A stretch of DNA of 64,000 nt, from NCBI RefSeq assembly GCF_001953055.1, contig NZ_CP019044.1, positions 62,001-126,000 of the forward strand, read 5' to 3'. Positions 47,302 through 55,315 of this stretch are shown piece after piece (position 1 is the first letter of the stretch; the number at the start of each line of letters is the position of its first letter). The stretch comes from Salaquimonas pukyongi (GTDB lineage Bacteria; Pseudomonadota; Alphaproteobacteria; Rhizobiales; Rhizobiaceae). Made by a program: the position numbers and the translations under genes. The notes under the pieces are model-generated. The model saw nothing but the letters and a program-made list of their open reading frames with translations, searched no databases and was not told the origin of the DNA.

Positions 47302-47380
47302 GAGCCTGTCGAAGGGGCGCAGGTTGTTTTGTGCTGAACCCCTCAGGGGCTTCCCTCGTCCTTCGCCCTTCGACAAGCTC
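47302..47380. repeat. Small dispersed-type inverted repeat (CTTCGACAAGCTCAGG family)
   Basis: GAGCCTGTCGAAGGG at 47302-47316 pairs with CCCTTCGACAAGCTC at 47366-47380, 14 of 15 positions. The core CTTCGACAAGCTCAGG is a very common intergenic repeat in alphaproteobacterial genomes. The following DNA to about 47540 (GTCATTCCTGTGCTTGTCGCC and GGCGATTGCC...) also looks like pieces of dispersed repeats. Copy number in this genome cannot be seen here. Confidence 0.6.
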
Positions 47381-47714
47381 AGGAGGCTCACCATGAGGCA
47401 AGAGCGGGCATGTTGTCCCCGATACCCGCTTAGGGCAAGGCTTCATCCCACCACCGCCGTCATTCCTGTGCTTGTCGCCACTGCCCGGCAGGCGATTGCC
47501 TGCAATCGCCGAGAGGAGGGAATCCATTCCATGATGTGCCGATGTTCGGTGTGGCAGGCATGGAAGATTCCGGCCCGTTGCTGCCTTTCAAATCCGCTGC
47601 GCGTGGCTCACCGAAGCGGTCATTGGTAAAAGCTGCATTGGCTGGTGAGGGCTTGAATAAGTGTGATTTGGTTGCTGATAAACGCGCCGGCTAACCCGGG
47701 TTTTTATACGCGGG

Positions 47715-47751
47715 GTCGCTAAAGCGACACGGTCTGCCAATGAGGCAGACC
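47715..47751 (-). terminator. Tandem hairpins just downstream of the autotransporter stop
   Basis: GTCGCT-AA-AGCGAC (47715-47728) and GGTCTGCC-AATGA-GGCAGACC (47731-47751) lie within 45 nt of the stop at 47758. No U-run follows on the minus strand, so they may protect the 3' end or act with Rho rather than terminate by themselves. Confidence 0.4.
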
Positions 47752-47757
47752 AAAAGC

Positions 47758-49838
47758 CTAATTGGTGAAGGTGAGCCGACCGAACAGGCTGGCATCGTCC
47801 CCTTCGACACCAATCATTCCGCCAATCGTCGCGGCAATATGGGTCCCATTGCTGGTCCACTTGGCCCGAAGGGATGCTTCGATGAAGTCCTCTCCGGCAT
47901 CTGGATTGGCTACATCAACACCAAACAATCCGATCAAACTACCGCTGAAGCCCGAACCGCTACTGTTCAAGTGGGTTCCCCATGCAACCGACGAGGTCAC
48001 CTCCATGGTCTGCGTGACTTGCAGTTTGCCTTCGATCCCAAGACGCAAGGTGCTCATTGCCTGGTCGATGTCGTCAAAGATCGCCGGGAAACCACCTCCG
48101 CTCTCGGTGTAGCCATCGAGTTCGACCTGGCTGTAGCGAAGGTTGGCAAAGGGCGTTACGCTCTGCATGGGTCCGGTTTGAATACGCCAACCGGCTTGCA
48201 TCTCGCCCCCATAAGCAGAGCCATTTGTCGTACCTTGAGACATGTCTGTCCCCGAGCCGTTCAAATAGGCACGCTCAATATCAGCTTCGATGCTTACCCA
48301 TGCCGCTGAGGCTGCAACCTGTGGACCGCTGGTGGGTTCTCCTGCAGCAATAAAGCCTCCGATCCCATAGCCGAAATGATCGCTGCTGCCGCCCCCGGCA
48401 AGATCGCTCTGACCACCAATCAGTGTCGGTCCTATACCAGTGCGGAAGCCAGTTGCTCCCCTGTAAGCAAAGCCGCCTGCCAAGGCACCGGTGAGTTGCT
48501 CCAGGTCATCAAGCGAGGACGTGCCCTGACCGACCATGTATGCGCACCAGCGATCTGAGAAATCATCAGGCTTTGGGGTACTGCATGCTCCATTCCAAGC
48601 CACATCGAGGAGACCTGCCGAGGTATCGTGAACGCTGTATTGAAGCCGCGCTGTCACACCGGCAAGGCTCGCAACGGAGTTCTGGGCAGCAGATGCGGTG
48701 ATCAAGCCCGAACCGAGCCGGGCAAGCCATGCCTCTGTATTGCCGGATGGATTGTTGCCATATCCAACGATCACATCACCGGCATCGCTTACACCTTGCG
48801 CCGTATCAAGAGACCAGCCGGTCATGTCGATGCCGTCATCGACCAGTAGCTGCCTGACGCTCTCCATCCCGATTGCTTGGGTCCATCGAAAGGCTTCGAA
48901 ACCACTTCCACCATGGCTTTGGCCGACGATAACCGATCCGTCGCTGGATGCGTCATGGGCGGAGCTATAGAAAGCGCCTCCAGGCAGATCGCCCAACCCC
49001 CGCATTCCCCCCGATTGTGTCCACCGAAACGCTTCTGTCCCGTTTGCCGATGCACTTTGTCCGACGATGGTGGAACCGTCTGATGAAATCCCAAAAGCTT
49101 GCGATGACGCACTGCCACCCGGCAGATCGCCCAACCCGACCATTCCGGTTGCCTGCGTCCAGCGGAAGGCCTCGGTTCCAAGAGCGGAATTACCTCGACC
49201 GACCACGATAGACCCATCACCGGAAACAGCAAATGCTTGGCTGTCGAATCCACCGCCGGGCAGATCGTCAAGGCCGACCATGCCCGTTGCCTGCGTCCAG
49301 CGAAAGGCTTCGGTTCCAGACCCCGAATTGCCTCTGCCAACAATCACGGACCCGTCAGAGGAAACGCCAAGGGCATTGCTGTTGAAACTCCCTCCAGCCA
49401 AGTCACCGAGCCCAACCATTCCGGTTGCTTGCGTCCAACGAAACGCTTCAAAACCACTGGCAGATTCGCTTTGTCCCACGACAACAGAACCGCTGGCAGA
49501 TACACCAAATGCATTACTTGAAAAGGACCCTCCTGGCAGGTCACCCAGTGGGGTCATGCCGGTTGCTTGCGTCCAACGAAACGCCTCATCGCCATTACTC
49601 GAGGAACCGCCACCAACTACCGCAGTACCATCTGCAGAAATGCCAAATGACTGGGTAAAAAACCCGCCCCCGGTAGGTCCCCCAAGGCAAGGAACTCTGC
49701 GGACTGAGCGTTCGCCGAGGAGGCAGACAATCCCAAAAAAAGACAGGCGGTCATCGCACCCGACAGCACAGTGCCAATCGACGTTGATTGCCACTTTTTT
49801 GAGATGCTGTTTGTGCTGGTCTTCAGCGACGCGTTCAC
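47758..49838 (-). pseudogene. HAF-repeat autotransporter, interrupted by one frameshift after the signal peptide
   Basis: The reconstructed protein has about 693 residues. It has a GTG start with a GGGGAT site, a signal peptide (ACLFLGLSASSANA, cut before QSAEF), six 46-residue HAF repeats, and a C-terminal autotransporter beta-barrel of about 280 residues ending in LFGRLTFTN. The barrel contains typical FGYGIGGFIAAGE, PFANLRYSQVELDGY and ASLRAKWTSNG strands. The signal-peptide frame and the repeat frame join only if one G is added to the G5 run (C5 at 49667-49671, plus strand), which gives GDLPGGGFFTQSFG, a perfect first repeat. Without it the protein would lack its export signal. The passenger is probably displayed on the cell surface; its role is unknown. 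Confidence 0.85.
48856..49683 (-). repeat. Six tandem 138-bp units encoding 46-residue HAF repeats
   Basis: Each unit encodes GDLPGG, then about 10 variable residues, then SSDGSVIVG, a variable patch, and EAFRWTQATGMVGL. All six units have exactly 46 residues. Variation is concentrated in two short patches per unit, while EAFRWTQ is kept. Such repeats are prone to recombination, so unit number may vary between strains. Confidence 0.85.
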
Positions 49839-50138
49839 GATATCCCCAAACGTGACTCGTTCAAAGGTAACAAAATCTTATTGGTAAGCTAATCGAGAAA
49901 GCTTGCCACTATCTGCGTCTTGGACACAGCAAAACCCGGTCCAATTTGGGCTTGTTACTACAACGCTGTTGCCGAAATCACACAGTTTGGGCCTTGATCA
50001 ATGGTCTGGTTGTTTGAGGATCGAACGCGGTGATCGGACGGGAAGGTACGGGGGCGATGGAATTCAGCACCAATAACTGGTTCTCTTGGACCTGTTGATT
50101 GCTTTTGCCAGTTCCAGAACTTCCGCTTCCCTTCCCCT

Positions 50139-50969
50139 TCACCCCTTCTCCTCGTCCACGATCTGCCGTGCCCTTAGAATGTCGCGTTCGGAGACCTTGC
50201 CGCTCCAGGAAAGCTTCTTGTAGTCGAAGCCGTATTCGATCGTCGGTTTGACGATGCGAAAATACGGCGACAGGTCGAAGTCGCGCGGGGTAAACAGCGA
50301 GTGATGGCGGATGTGCAGGATCTCGCCCCGTGCATAGCGTGACTCCGCATGCGCCCGCCCCGGCGCCAGCGTCACCTCCGGCAGGATGGGGTATTTGATC
50401 GACTGAAAGGCCTGGGCGATCAGCGAGGAACAGATCGCCTTGGTCGGCTCCCCCGAGCCGAAGGCCAGCATCCGCCGCCGCCAGCGGATGGGCACTGGCG
50501 GGGTTGGGAAGAAATAGCGCAACAGGTCGAAAATGTTGCGTGTATCGTATTTCAGCCCGATCTTCGAGATCATGAAATCGATCGCTTTCTGGCGGTCTTC
50601 CTTGGTCAGCCCCACCGGACGGCAGATGCGGGTGTTGTAGCTTTTGTAGCGGTCGAGGGAAGTGGCAACGCAGCCCTCGCCGAGATTGACCTCGATCAGC
50701 ACGCATGGCCCGCCATGCTTCGGATCGGTTTTGTCCAGCACATCGCCCACATAAAAGGCGGCATGGCTCCAGGTCGACTGGGTCAGATACTTGATCGAGG
50801 CAGAGACGAACTGGTTGCCCTCGATCAGCAGAATGTCGCCTGGCTCCAGGGTGCGCGACAGGGTTGCCGGGTCCGATGGGGTATAGGGCCGGTAGCCGGA
50901 GGATTCCTTGACCAGCACCCGGGCAAGAAACTTCCCGATTTTTTCCAGCGCGGTATCGAAAATGCCCAT
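50139..50969 (-). CDS. YiiX/YebB-like permuted papain-fold (NlpC/P60-type) hydrolase
   Basis: A 276-residue protein of the YiiX group. LEPGDILLIEGNQFVSASIKYLTQSTWSHAAFYVG carries the histidine (His69), IEVNLGEG an acidic residue (Glu93) and AICSSLIAQAFQ the nucleophile cysteine (Cys180). The order His-then-Cys marks the circularly permuted NlpC/P60 fold. Members act on lipids or amide bonds; no substrate is assigned. No signal peptide is present, though the N-terminal helix could associate with the membrane. It stands alone, with 300 nt (49839-50138) to the autotransporter in which I see nothing but weak AT-rich patches, and 217 nt on the other side. Confidence 0.82.
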   Translation of the reverse strand: MGIFDTALEKIGKFLARVLVKESSGYRPYTPSDPATLSRTLEPGDILLIEGNQFVSASIKYLTQSTWSHAAFYVGDVLDKTDPKHGGPCVLIEVNLGEGCVATSLDRYKSYNTRICRPVGLTKEDRQKAIDFMISKIGLKYDTRNIFDLLRYFFPTPPVPIRWRRRMLAFGSGEPTKAICSSLIAQAFQSIKYPILPEVTLAPGRAHAESRYARGEILHIRHHSLFTPRDFDLSPYFRIVKPTIEYGFDYKKLSWSGKVSERDILRARQIVDEEKG

Positions 50970-51175
50970 TGCCGATATTGCCCGATTGTCTCGTATCCGT
51001 TTGTCGCGTCTTCAGGGAGATTGCAGATTTCCGCCCTCCTCCCCCGGGGGCGGCCGGCAATTCCCATTGCGCCTTTTGTGGCGCGGATGACCGTTGCCGT
51101 CAAATCACGGCAGTTCACGTCCATCTGTCCGGCATTTATCCGAGCGGACAGGGCACGGCATCCTGTTCTTGACAA

Positions 51176-51195
51176 TTAATCAATCGTTTGATTAA
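51176..51195. promoter_or_regulatory. 20-bp dyad in a TTGACA promoter, likely operator of the CecR-like regulator
   Basis: TTAATCAA and TTGATTAA are separated by TCGT, with exact arms. A TTGACA -35 lies just upstream at 51169-51174 and a TTAAAC -10-like hexamer begins 17 nt later, so the dyad fills the spacer. A repressor bound here would block the promoter of the regulator-exporter operon. Confidence 0.8.
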
Positions 51196-51310
51196 ACTTG
51201 TGGCACGCAGCCGGGTGCTACGGCCCGGCGCCGGTTGGCTGCGGCGCGGAACGGATCCTGAAGAAGCTGGTCCCCCCGCAGCCGATACCGGAACTGCCGA
51301 AAGCAGCACG

Positions 51311-52093
51311 ATGAAAAAGCCGCCATCATCAAGGAAAGAAGCGCGACCTGAAGAGACGCCGGATCAAAAGGGCCGGGCGGATGCCTCTGCCGGTGGCAGC
51401 CGCGAGGCGCTGATTGCCGCCGCCACCGCCCGGTTCGGCGAGGCAGGCTTTGCGGCAACCTCGATCCGGGCGATTGCCGCCGATGCGGGGGTCAACCTGT
51501 CCCTCATCTCCTATTATTTCGGTGGCAAGCAGGGGCTGTACGAAGCCTGTGCCCGCGACATCGTCGCCAAGCTTTCCGCCATTGCCGGGAACGCCATTCT
51601 TCCCTTCGGCGGCAAGGCAGGCGAACTGCCGCCACCCGATGCCTCGCTTGCGGTGCTGGAACGGGCCCTTTCCGCAATGGTCGATTTTCTCGTTCGCCAG
51701 CAGGCATCCCGGCCCATCGCCCGCTTCATCATGCGCGAACTGGGCAGTCCCGGCCTGGTGCTCGATATTCTTTATGACGAGATCATGCAGCCTGTTCATA
51801 CCGCTGCCTGCCGGCTCTGGGCTGCGGCCACCGGCGGCGAACCGGACAGCCAGACGGTGAAGCTCACCGTGTTTTCGCTGATCGGCCAGATCGTGTATTT
51901 CCGTATCGCCCGCCCGGTGGTGATGCGCCGGCTTGGCTGGCAGCAGATGGGAGAAGCGGAGGCCGACGCCATCAAGGCGGCCATTACGGCCAATCTGCGC
52001 GCCGCCGCCCTTGCCGCCCGGCAGGCAAAAGAGGTGCCCGCTCCCGCCACTGCCAGCACCGCTGCCCGTACCACAGAAAGGAAAGCGCCATGA
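51311..52093 (+). CDS. TetR family regulator of the CecR (YbiH) type
   Basis: A 260-residue TetR protein with the DUF1956-type C-terminal domain. The helix-turn-helix is REALIAAATARFGEAGFAATSIRAIAADAGVNLSLISYYFGGKQGLYEA. The C-domain has RFIMRELGSPGLVLDILYDEIMQPVH, as in CecR. In Escherichia coli CecR sits with the YbhG/YbhF/YbhS exporter and this operon has the same regulator-HlyD-ATPase-permease order. The start at 51311 leaves a leader of over 100 nt; earlier in-frame alternative starts overlap the operator. Residues 1-30 and the last 30 are low-complexity. Its stop overlaps hlyD by 4 nt. Confidence 0.88.
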   Translation: MKKPPSSRKEARPEETPDQKGRADASAGGSREALIAAATARFGEAGFAATSIRAIAADAGVNLSLISYYFGGKQGLYEACARDIVAKLSAIAGNAILPFGGKAGELPPPDASLAVLERALSAMVDFLVRQQASRPIARFIMRELGSPGLVLDILYDEIMQPVHTAACRLWAAATGGEPDSQTVKLTVFSLIGQIVYFRIARPVVMRRLGWQQMGEAEADAIKAAITANLRAAALAARQAKEVPAPATASTAARTTERKAP

Positions 52094-53058
52094 CCGGCCT
52101 GCTTTGTTCCCTGCCGCTGGCGGCAACCCTGATCCAAACCTGTGCCCCGCCGCCACCATTGGCAACCGGTTATGTGGAAGGCGAGTTCGTGCTGGCCGCC
52201 CCTGTGGAAACGGCGCGGCTTGAAACCCTTTCCGTGCGGCGCGGCGACCGCGTTAAAGCCGGTAGTGTGCTTGGCAGTCTTGAAAAGCGCGACGCGGAAA
52301 TTGCCGTTGCCCAGGCGCGCGCTGCCCTGGCCGAGGCAAAAATGAAGCTGGAAAACCTGCGCACCGGCCGCCGGGCGGAGGAAATCGCCGTTCTGGAGGC
52401 AGCCCTTACCTCCGCTGCCGCCCAGGCAAATGAGGCCGAGCGCACGCTTGAGCGCCAGCAGAACCTGATCAAACGCGGCGCCACCACGGCGGCCCGGCTG
52501 GAAGATGCGGTAACGGGCGCTGAAGTTGCCAAGGCCAAGGTTGCCGAAACCCGCGCCAATCTTGCCGTTGCCCGGCTGCCCGCGCGGCCGGCCGAGATTT
52601 CCGCCGCCGAGGCCGGGGTCCAACAGGCACAGGCCGCGCTTGAAAATGCCCAGTGGCGGCTTTCCCAGCGCGAACTGACGCTTCCCGTGGCGGGCACGGT
52701 CTATGACATCATCCGCAATCCGGGCGAAATTGCCGGCCCCCAGGCACCGGTCCTCTCCGTCCTGCCGCAAGGTGCCGTGAAACTGCGCGTCTACGTGCCA
52801 GAATCTGCACTGGCGCAGCTTTCGGCCGGCAGCATGCTGGCGGTCAATTGCGACAACTGCCCGCCGGGGTTGACAGCAAGCATCACCTATATCGCCCCGG
52901 ATCCCGAATTCACCCCGCCGGTCATCTACTCGATCGATAGCCGGCAGAAACTTGTTTATCTCGTCGAGGCCTCGCCCTCCGGCGGTGCTGCAATGCTCAA
53001 GCCTGGCCAGATCGTCGATGTCGATCTGGCGCAATCGGGCGGGGACGGTACCCGATGA
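52090..53058 (+). CDS. HlyD/YbhG family membrane fusion protein
   Basis: A 322-residue periplasmic adaptor. A hydrophobic N-terminus (LLCSLPLAATLIQTC) serves as membrane anchor or lipoprotein-like signal. TGYVEGEFVLAAPVETARLETLSVRRGDRVKAGSVLGSLE is the first biotinyl-lipoyl half. Residues about 80-190 are a long helical hairpin rich in Ala and Glu (ALAEAKMKLENL, ANEAERTLERQQNLIKRG). ELTLPVAGTVYDIIRNPGE is the second lipoyl half. YbhG is its closest known relative by context. It would link the inner-membrane ABC pump to an outer-membrane channel. It overlaps the ATPase gene by 4 nt. Confidence 0.9.
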   Translation: MTGLLCSLPLAATLIQTCAPPPPLATGYVEGEFVLAAPVETARLETLSVRRGDRVKAGSVLGSLEKRDAEIAVAQARAALAEAKMKLENLRTGRRAEEIAVLEAALTSAAAQANEAERTLERQQNLIKRGATTAARLEDAVTGAEVAKAKVAETRANLAVARLPARPAEISAAEAGVQQAQAALENAQWRLSQRELTLPVAGTVYDIIRNPGEIAGPQAPVLSVLPQGAVKLRVYVPESALAQLSAGSMLAVNCDNCPPGLTASITYIAPDPEFTPPVIYSIDSRQKLVYLVEASPSGGAAMLKPGQIVDVDLAQSGGDGTR

Positions 53059-54068
53059 CGGATTTTTCCCCAGCCGCAGCCTTGCCGCAAGGCGGGCGCA
53101 AGAGCGAAGCGCCGGTGATCGATGTGCGTGATCTGGTCAAGCGCTTCGGCGACAAGACCGTGGTCGATCATGTTTCCATGAAGGTTTCGAAGGGCGAGAT
53201 ATCGGGATTTCTCGGGCCAAACGGTTCCGGCAAGACCACCACCATCCGCTGCATGTGCGGCCTGCTGCGTGCCGATAGCGGCGAGGGCAGGGTGCTGGGA
53301 CATGACATCCGCACCGAAGCCTGGAAAATCAAGCGCGAAACCGGCTACATGACCCAGCGCTTTTCCTTTTACGAAGACCTGTCGATCCGCGAGAACCTGC
53401 AATTCGTCGCCCGCCTGTACGGTCTTGCTCCGGGCGCCGTCACCGGAACGCTGGCCGATCTGGGTCTGACCAGCCGCCAGCATCAGCTGGCCGGCACCCT
53501 TTCGGGCGGCTGGAAACAGCGCCTGGCGCTGGCTGCCTGCATCATGCACAAACCCAGATTGCTGCTGCTTGACGAGCCGACGGCCGGCGTTGATCCCAAG
53601 GCGCGGCGCGATTTCTGGGATGAGATCCATCAACTTGCTTCTGACGGCCTGACGGTGCTGGTCTCCACCCACTACATGGACGAGGCTGAGCGCTGCCACC
53701 GCATCAACTACATTTCCTATGGCAGGCTTGTCGCCTCCGGCAGCGTGGCTGAGGTGTTGGCTTCGGCGGGACTGACCACCTGGGTCCTCGAAGGGCCGGA
53801 TCTTGGCGTCATTGCGCGCGAACTGGAGGGCATGCCGGGGGTCGACCAGATCGCGCCCTTTGGCGTGACCCTGCATGTGGTGGGACGCGACGCGGCGGCG
53901 CTGGAGCGCTCCGTGCGGCAGATGGCAAAAGCCCATGGCGTTGCCGCTGCCAGGGGCGAAACCAGTCTGGAGGATGTGTTCATCCAGTTCATGGCAGGGT
54001 CAACCGACAACATGAGCACCGGTGCGGCAAGCAGGGGCGAACATCACACAACCGGAAAGCAGGCATAG
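53055..54068 (+). CDS. ABC exporter ATP-binding protein
   Basis: A 337-residue ATPase of the ABC-2 type. Walker A GPNGSGKTT lies near residue 56, LSGGWKQRLALAACI is the signature (GGW in place of the usual GGQ or GGM), and LLLDEPTAGVDPKARRDFW is Walker B. The C-terminal 90 residues resemble the regulatory domain of drug-export ATPases. E. coli YbhF is a double ATPase; this protein has a single one, so a homodimer is expected. It lies between the HlyD gene and the permease gene in one coupled operon. Confidence 0.92.
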   Translation: MTDFSPAAALPQGGRKSEAPVIDVRDLVKRFGDKTVVDHVSMKVSKGEISGFLGPNGSGKTTTIRCMCGLLRADSGEGRVLGHDIRTEAWKIKRETGYMTQRFSFYEDLSIRENLQFVARLYGLAPGAVTGTLADLGLTSRQHQLAGTLSGGWKQRLALAACIMHKPRLLLLDEPTAGVDPKARRDFWDEIHQLASDGLTVLVSTHYMDEAERCHRINYISYGRLVASGSVAEVLASAGLTTWVLEGPDLGVIARELEGMPGVDQIAPFGVTLHVVGRDAAALERSVRQMAKAHGVAAARGETSLEDVFIQFMAGSTDNMSTGAASRGEHHTTGKQA

Positions 54069-54069
54069 A

Positions 54070-55206
54070 ATGGGCCGCTTCTTCTCCTTTGGCCGCCTGT
54101 TTGCGATGCTCGCCAAGGAATCGATCCAGATGCGCCGCGACCGCATCACCTTTGCCATGATGCTGGGCATTCCCCTGATCCAGCTCGTACTGTTCGGTTT
54201 TGCCATCAACACCGATCCCAAGGGACTGCCCGCCGCGCTTGTTTCCGCCAGCCAGGACCGGTTTACCCGTGCCATGGTAAGCGCGCTGGAGCTGACCGGC
54301 TATTACCGTTTTCACAAGACAGGCATCTCCGCCACCGAGGCCGAGATGCTGATCGAGCGCGGCGATGTTTCCTTCGTCGTTACCATTCCCTCGGACTTTG
54401 CCGTGCGGGTCCAGCGCGGTGACCGGCCGCAAATCCTCATCGAGGCCGATGCCACCGATCCTTCCGTTGCTTCCGGCGCCATCTCGACGCTGGAAACGGT
54501 GGTTTCAAACGCCCTGCTGCGTGAGCTCGGCACGGAGGCTGAAACCGCACGCCGCGCCGCCAATGCCATGCAGGTGGTCGTTCACCGCCGCTACAATCCG
54601 GAGGGCATTACCCAGTACAACATCGTGCCCGGCCTGCTCGGAGTCATCTTGCAGCTGACCATGGTGATGATGACGTCGATGGCGCTGACGCGGGAAACCG
54701 AGCGCGGCACAATGGAAAACCTGCTTGCCATGCCCGCAAGCGCTGCCGAAATCATGCTCGGCAAAATCCTGCCCTATCTGGTGGTCGGTGCCGTTCAGGT
54801 GGTTGTCGTGCTGGTTGCCGCCAAGCTGTTGTTCGATGTGCCGTTTGTCGGCTCGCTCGTGCTGTTGCTGTTCTGCATTTTACTGTTCGTGCTGGCACTG
54901 GTCCTGCTCGGCTACACCATCTCCACCCTTTCGCGAAACCAGATGCAGGCCATGCAGCTTACCTTCTTCTTCTTCCTGCCTTCCCTGCTGCTGTCGGGCT
55001 TCATGTTTCCTTTTCGCGGCATGCCGGTATGGGCGCAGTATTTTGGCGAAATTTTTCCGCTCACCCATTTCCTTCGGGTTATCCGCGCCATCATGCTGAA
55101 GGGGGCCGACTACCCGGTCGTTTCCGGCGAAGTGGCGGCGCTCATCCTGTTCGCCCTGCTGTTTGCAGGTCTTGCCCTGGCGCGGTTCCGCCGCACCCTG
55201 GATTGA
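54070..55206 (+). CDS. ABC-2 type export permease
   Basis: A 378-residue inner-membrane permease. The N-terminal helix follows AKESIQMRRDRITFAMMLGIPLIQLVLFGFAI, then a large periplasmic domain to about residue 170. The five C-terminal helices include LAMPASAAEIMLGKILPYLVVG and FFFFLPSLLLSGFMFPFRGMP, typical of YbhS/YbhR-like ABC-2 permeases. Start at 54070 is 1 nt after the ATPase stop; longer frames upstream lie inside the ATPase gene. E. coli has two permeases here, this operon only one. Drug or toxic-cation export is the usual role. Confidence 0.92.
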   Translation: MGRFFSFGRLFAMLAKESIQMRRDRITFAMMLGIPLIQLVLFGFAINTDPKGLPAALVSASQDRFTRAMVSALELTGYYRFHKTGISATEAEMLIERGDVSFVVTIPSDFAVRVQRGDRPQILIEADATDPSVASGAISTLETVVSNALLRELGTEAETARRAANAMQVVVHRRYNPEGITQYNIVPGLLGVILQLTMVMMTSMALTRETERGTMENLLAMPASAAEIMLGKILPYLVVGAVQVVVVLVAAKLLFDVPFVGSLVLLLFCILLFVLALVLLGYTISTLSRNQMQAMQLTFFFFLPSLLLSGFMFPFRGMPVWAQYFGEIFPLTHFLRVIRAIMLKGADYPVVSGEVAALILFALLFAGLALARFRRTLD

Positions 55207-55255
55207 CCTGTGGCAAGACGTCCGGTGCTGTTGACTTGCACCCTGTGGCTAATAG

Positions 55256-55272
55256 ATTGGAATCATTCTAAT
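55256..55272. promoter_or_regulatory. ICE/Irr-box-like dyad upstream of mbfA
   Basis: ATTGGAAT-C-ATTCTAAT, one mismatch between the arms. TTGACT at 55231-55236 with TAGATT 16 nt later makes a promoter whose -10 overlaps the dyad. Irr, the heme-dependent iron regulator of Rhizobiales, represses mbfA through a TTnGAA-N3-TTCnAA-like element in relatives. The match and its place suggest the same control. Confidence 0.7.
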
Positions 55273-55315
55273 TCATTCCTACAATCCGATTTTCCCTCAG
55301 GCAGGTACTGGTCCG

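Larger units (their letters stand above)
46533..47757. other. 1.2-kb non-coding stretch with inverted repeats
   Basis: No frame here looks like a protein. The frames that are open on either strand have no ribosome site and compositions typical of GC-rich noise. The stretch holds an 11-bp perfect inverted repeat GCGGGGCGGCC/GGCCGCCCCGC at 46921-46931 and 46968-46978, with a smaller hairpin GCGGCC/GGCCGC at 46957-46973 inside it. It also holds the repeat element at 47302-47380, a palindromic GGCGATTGCCTGCAATCGCC near 47490 and two tandem hairpins at its end. It is the longest gene-free part of the window and may be a deposit of small mobile repeats. Confidence 0.6.

Noticed and set aside
48856-49683. 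Regular 138-bp repeats considered as a CRISPR-like or satellite array
   Set aside because: The units are translated in one frame with protein-level conservation (EAFRWTQ) and there are no spacers.
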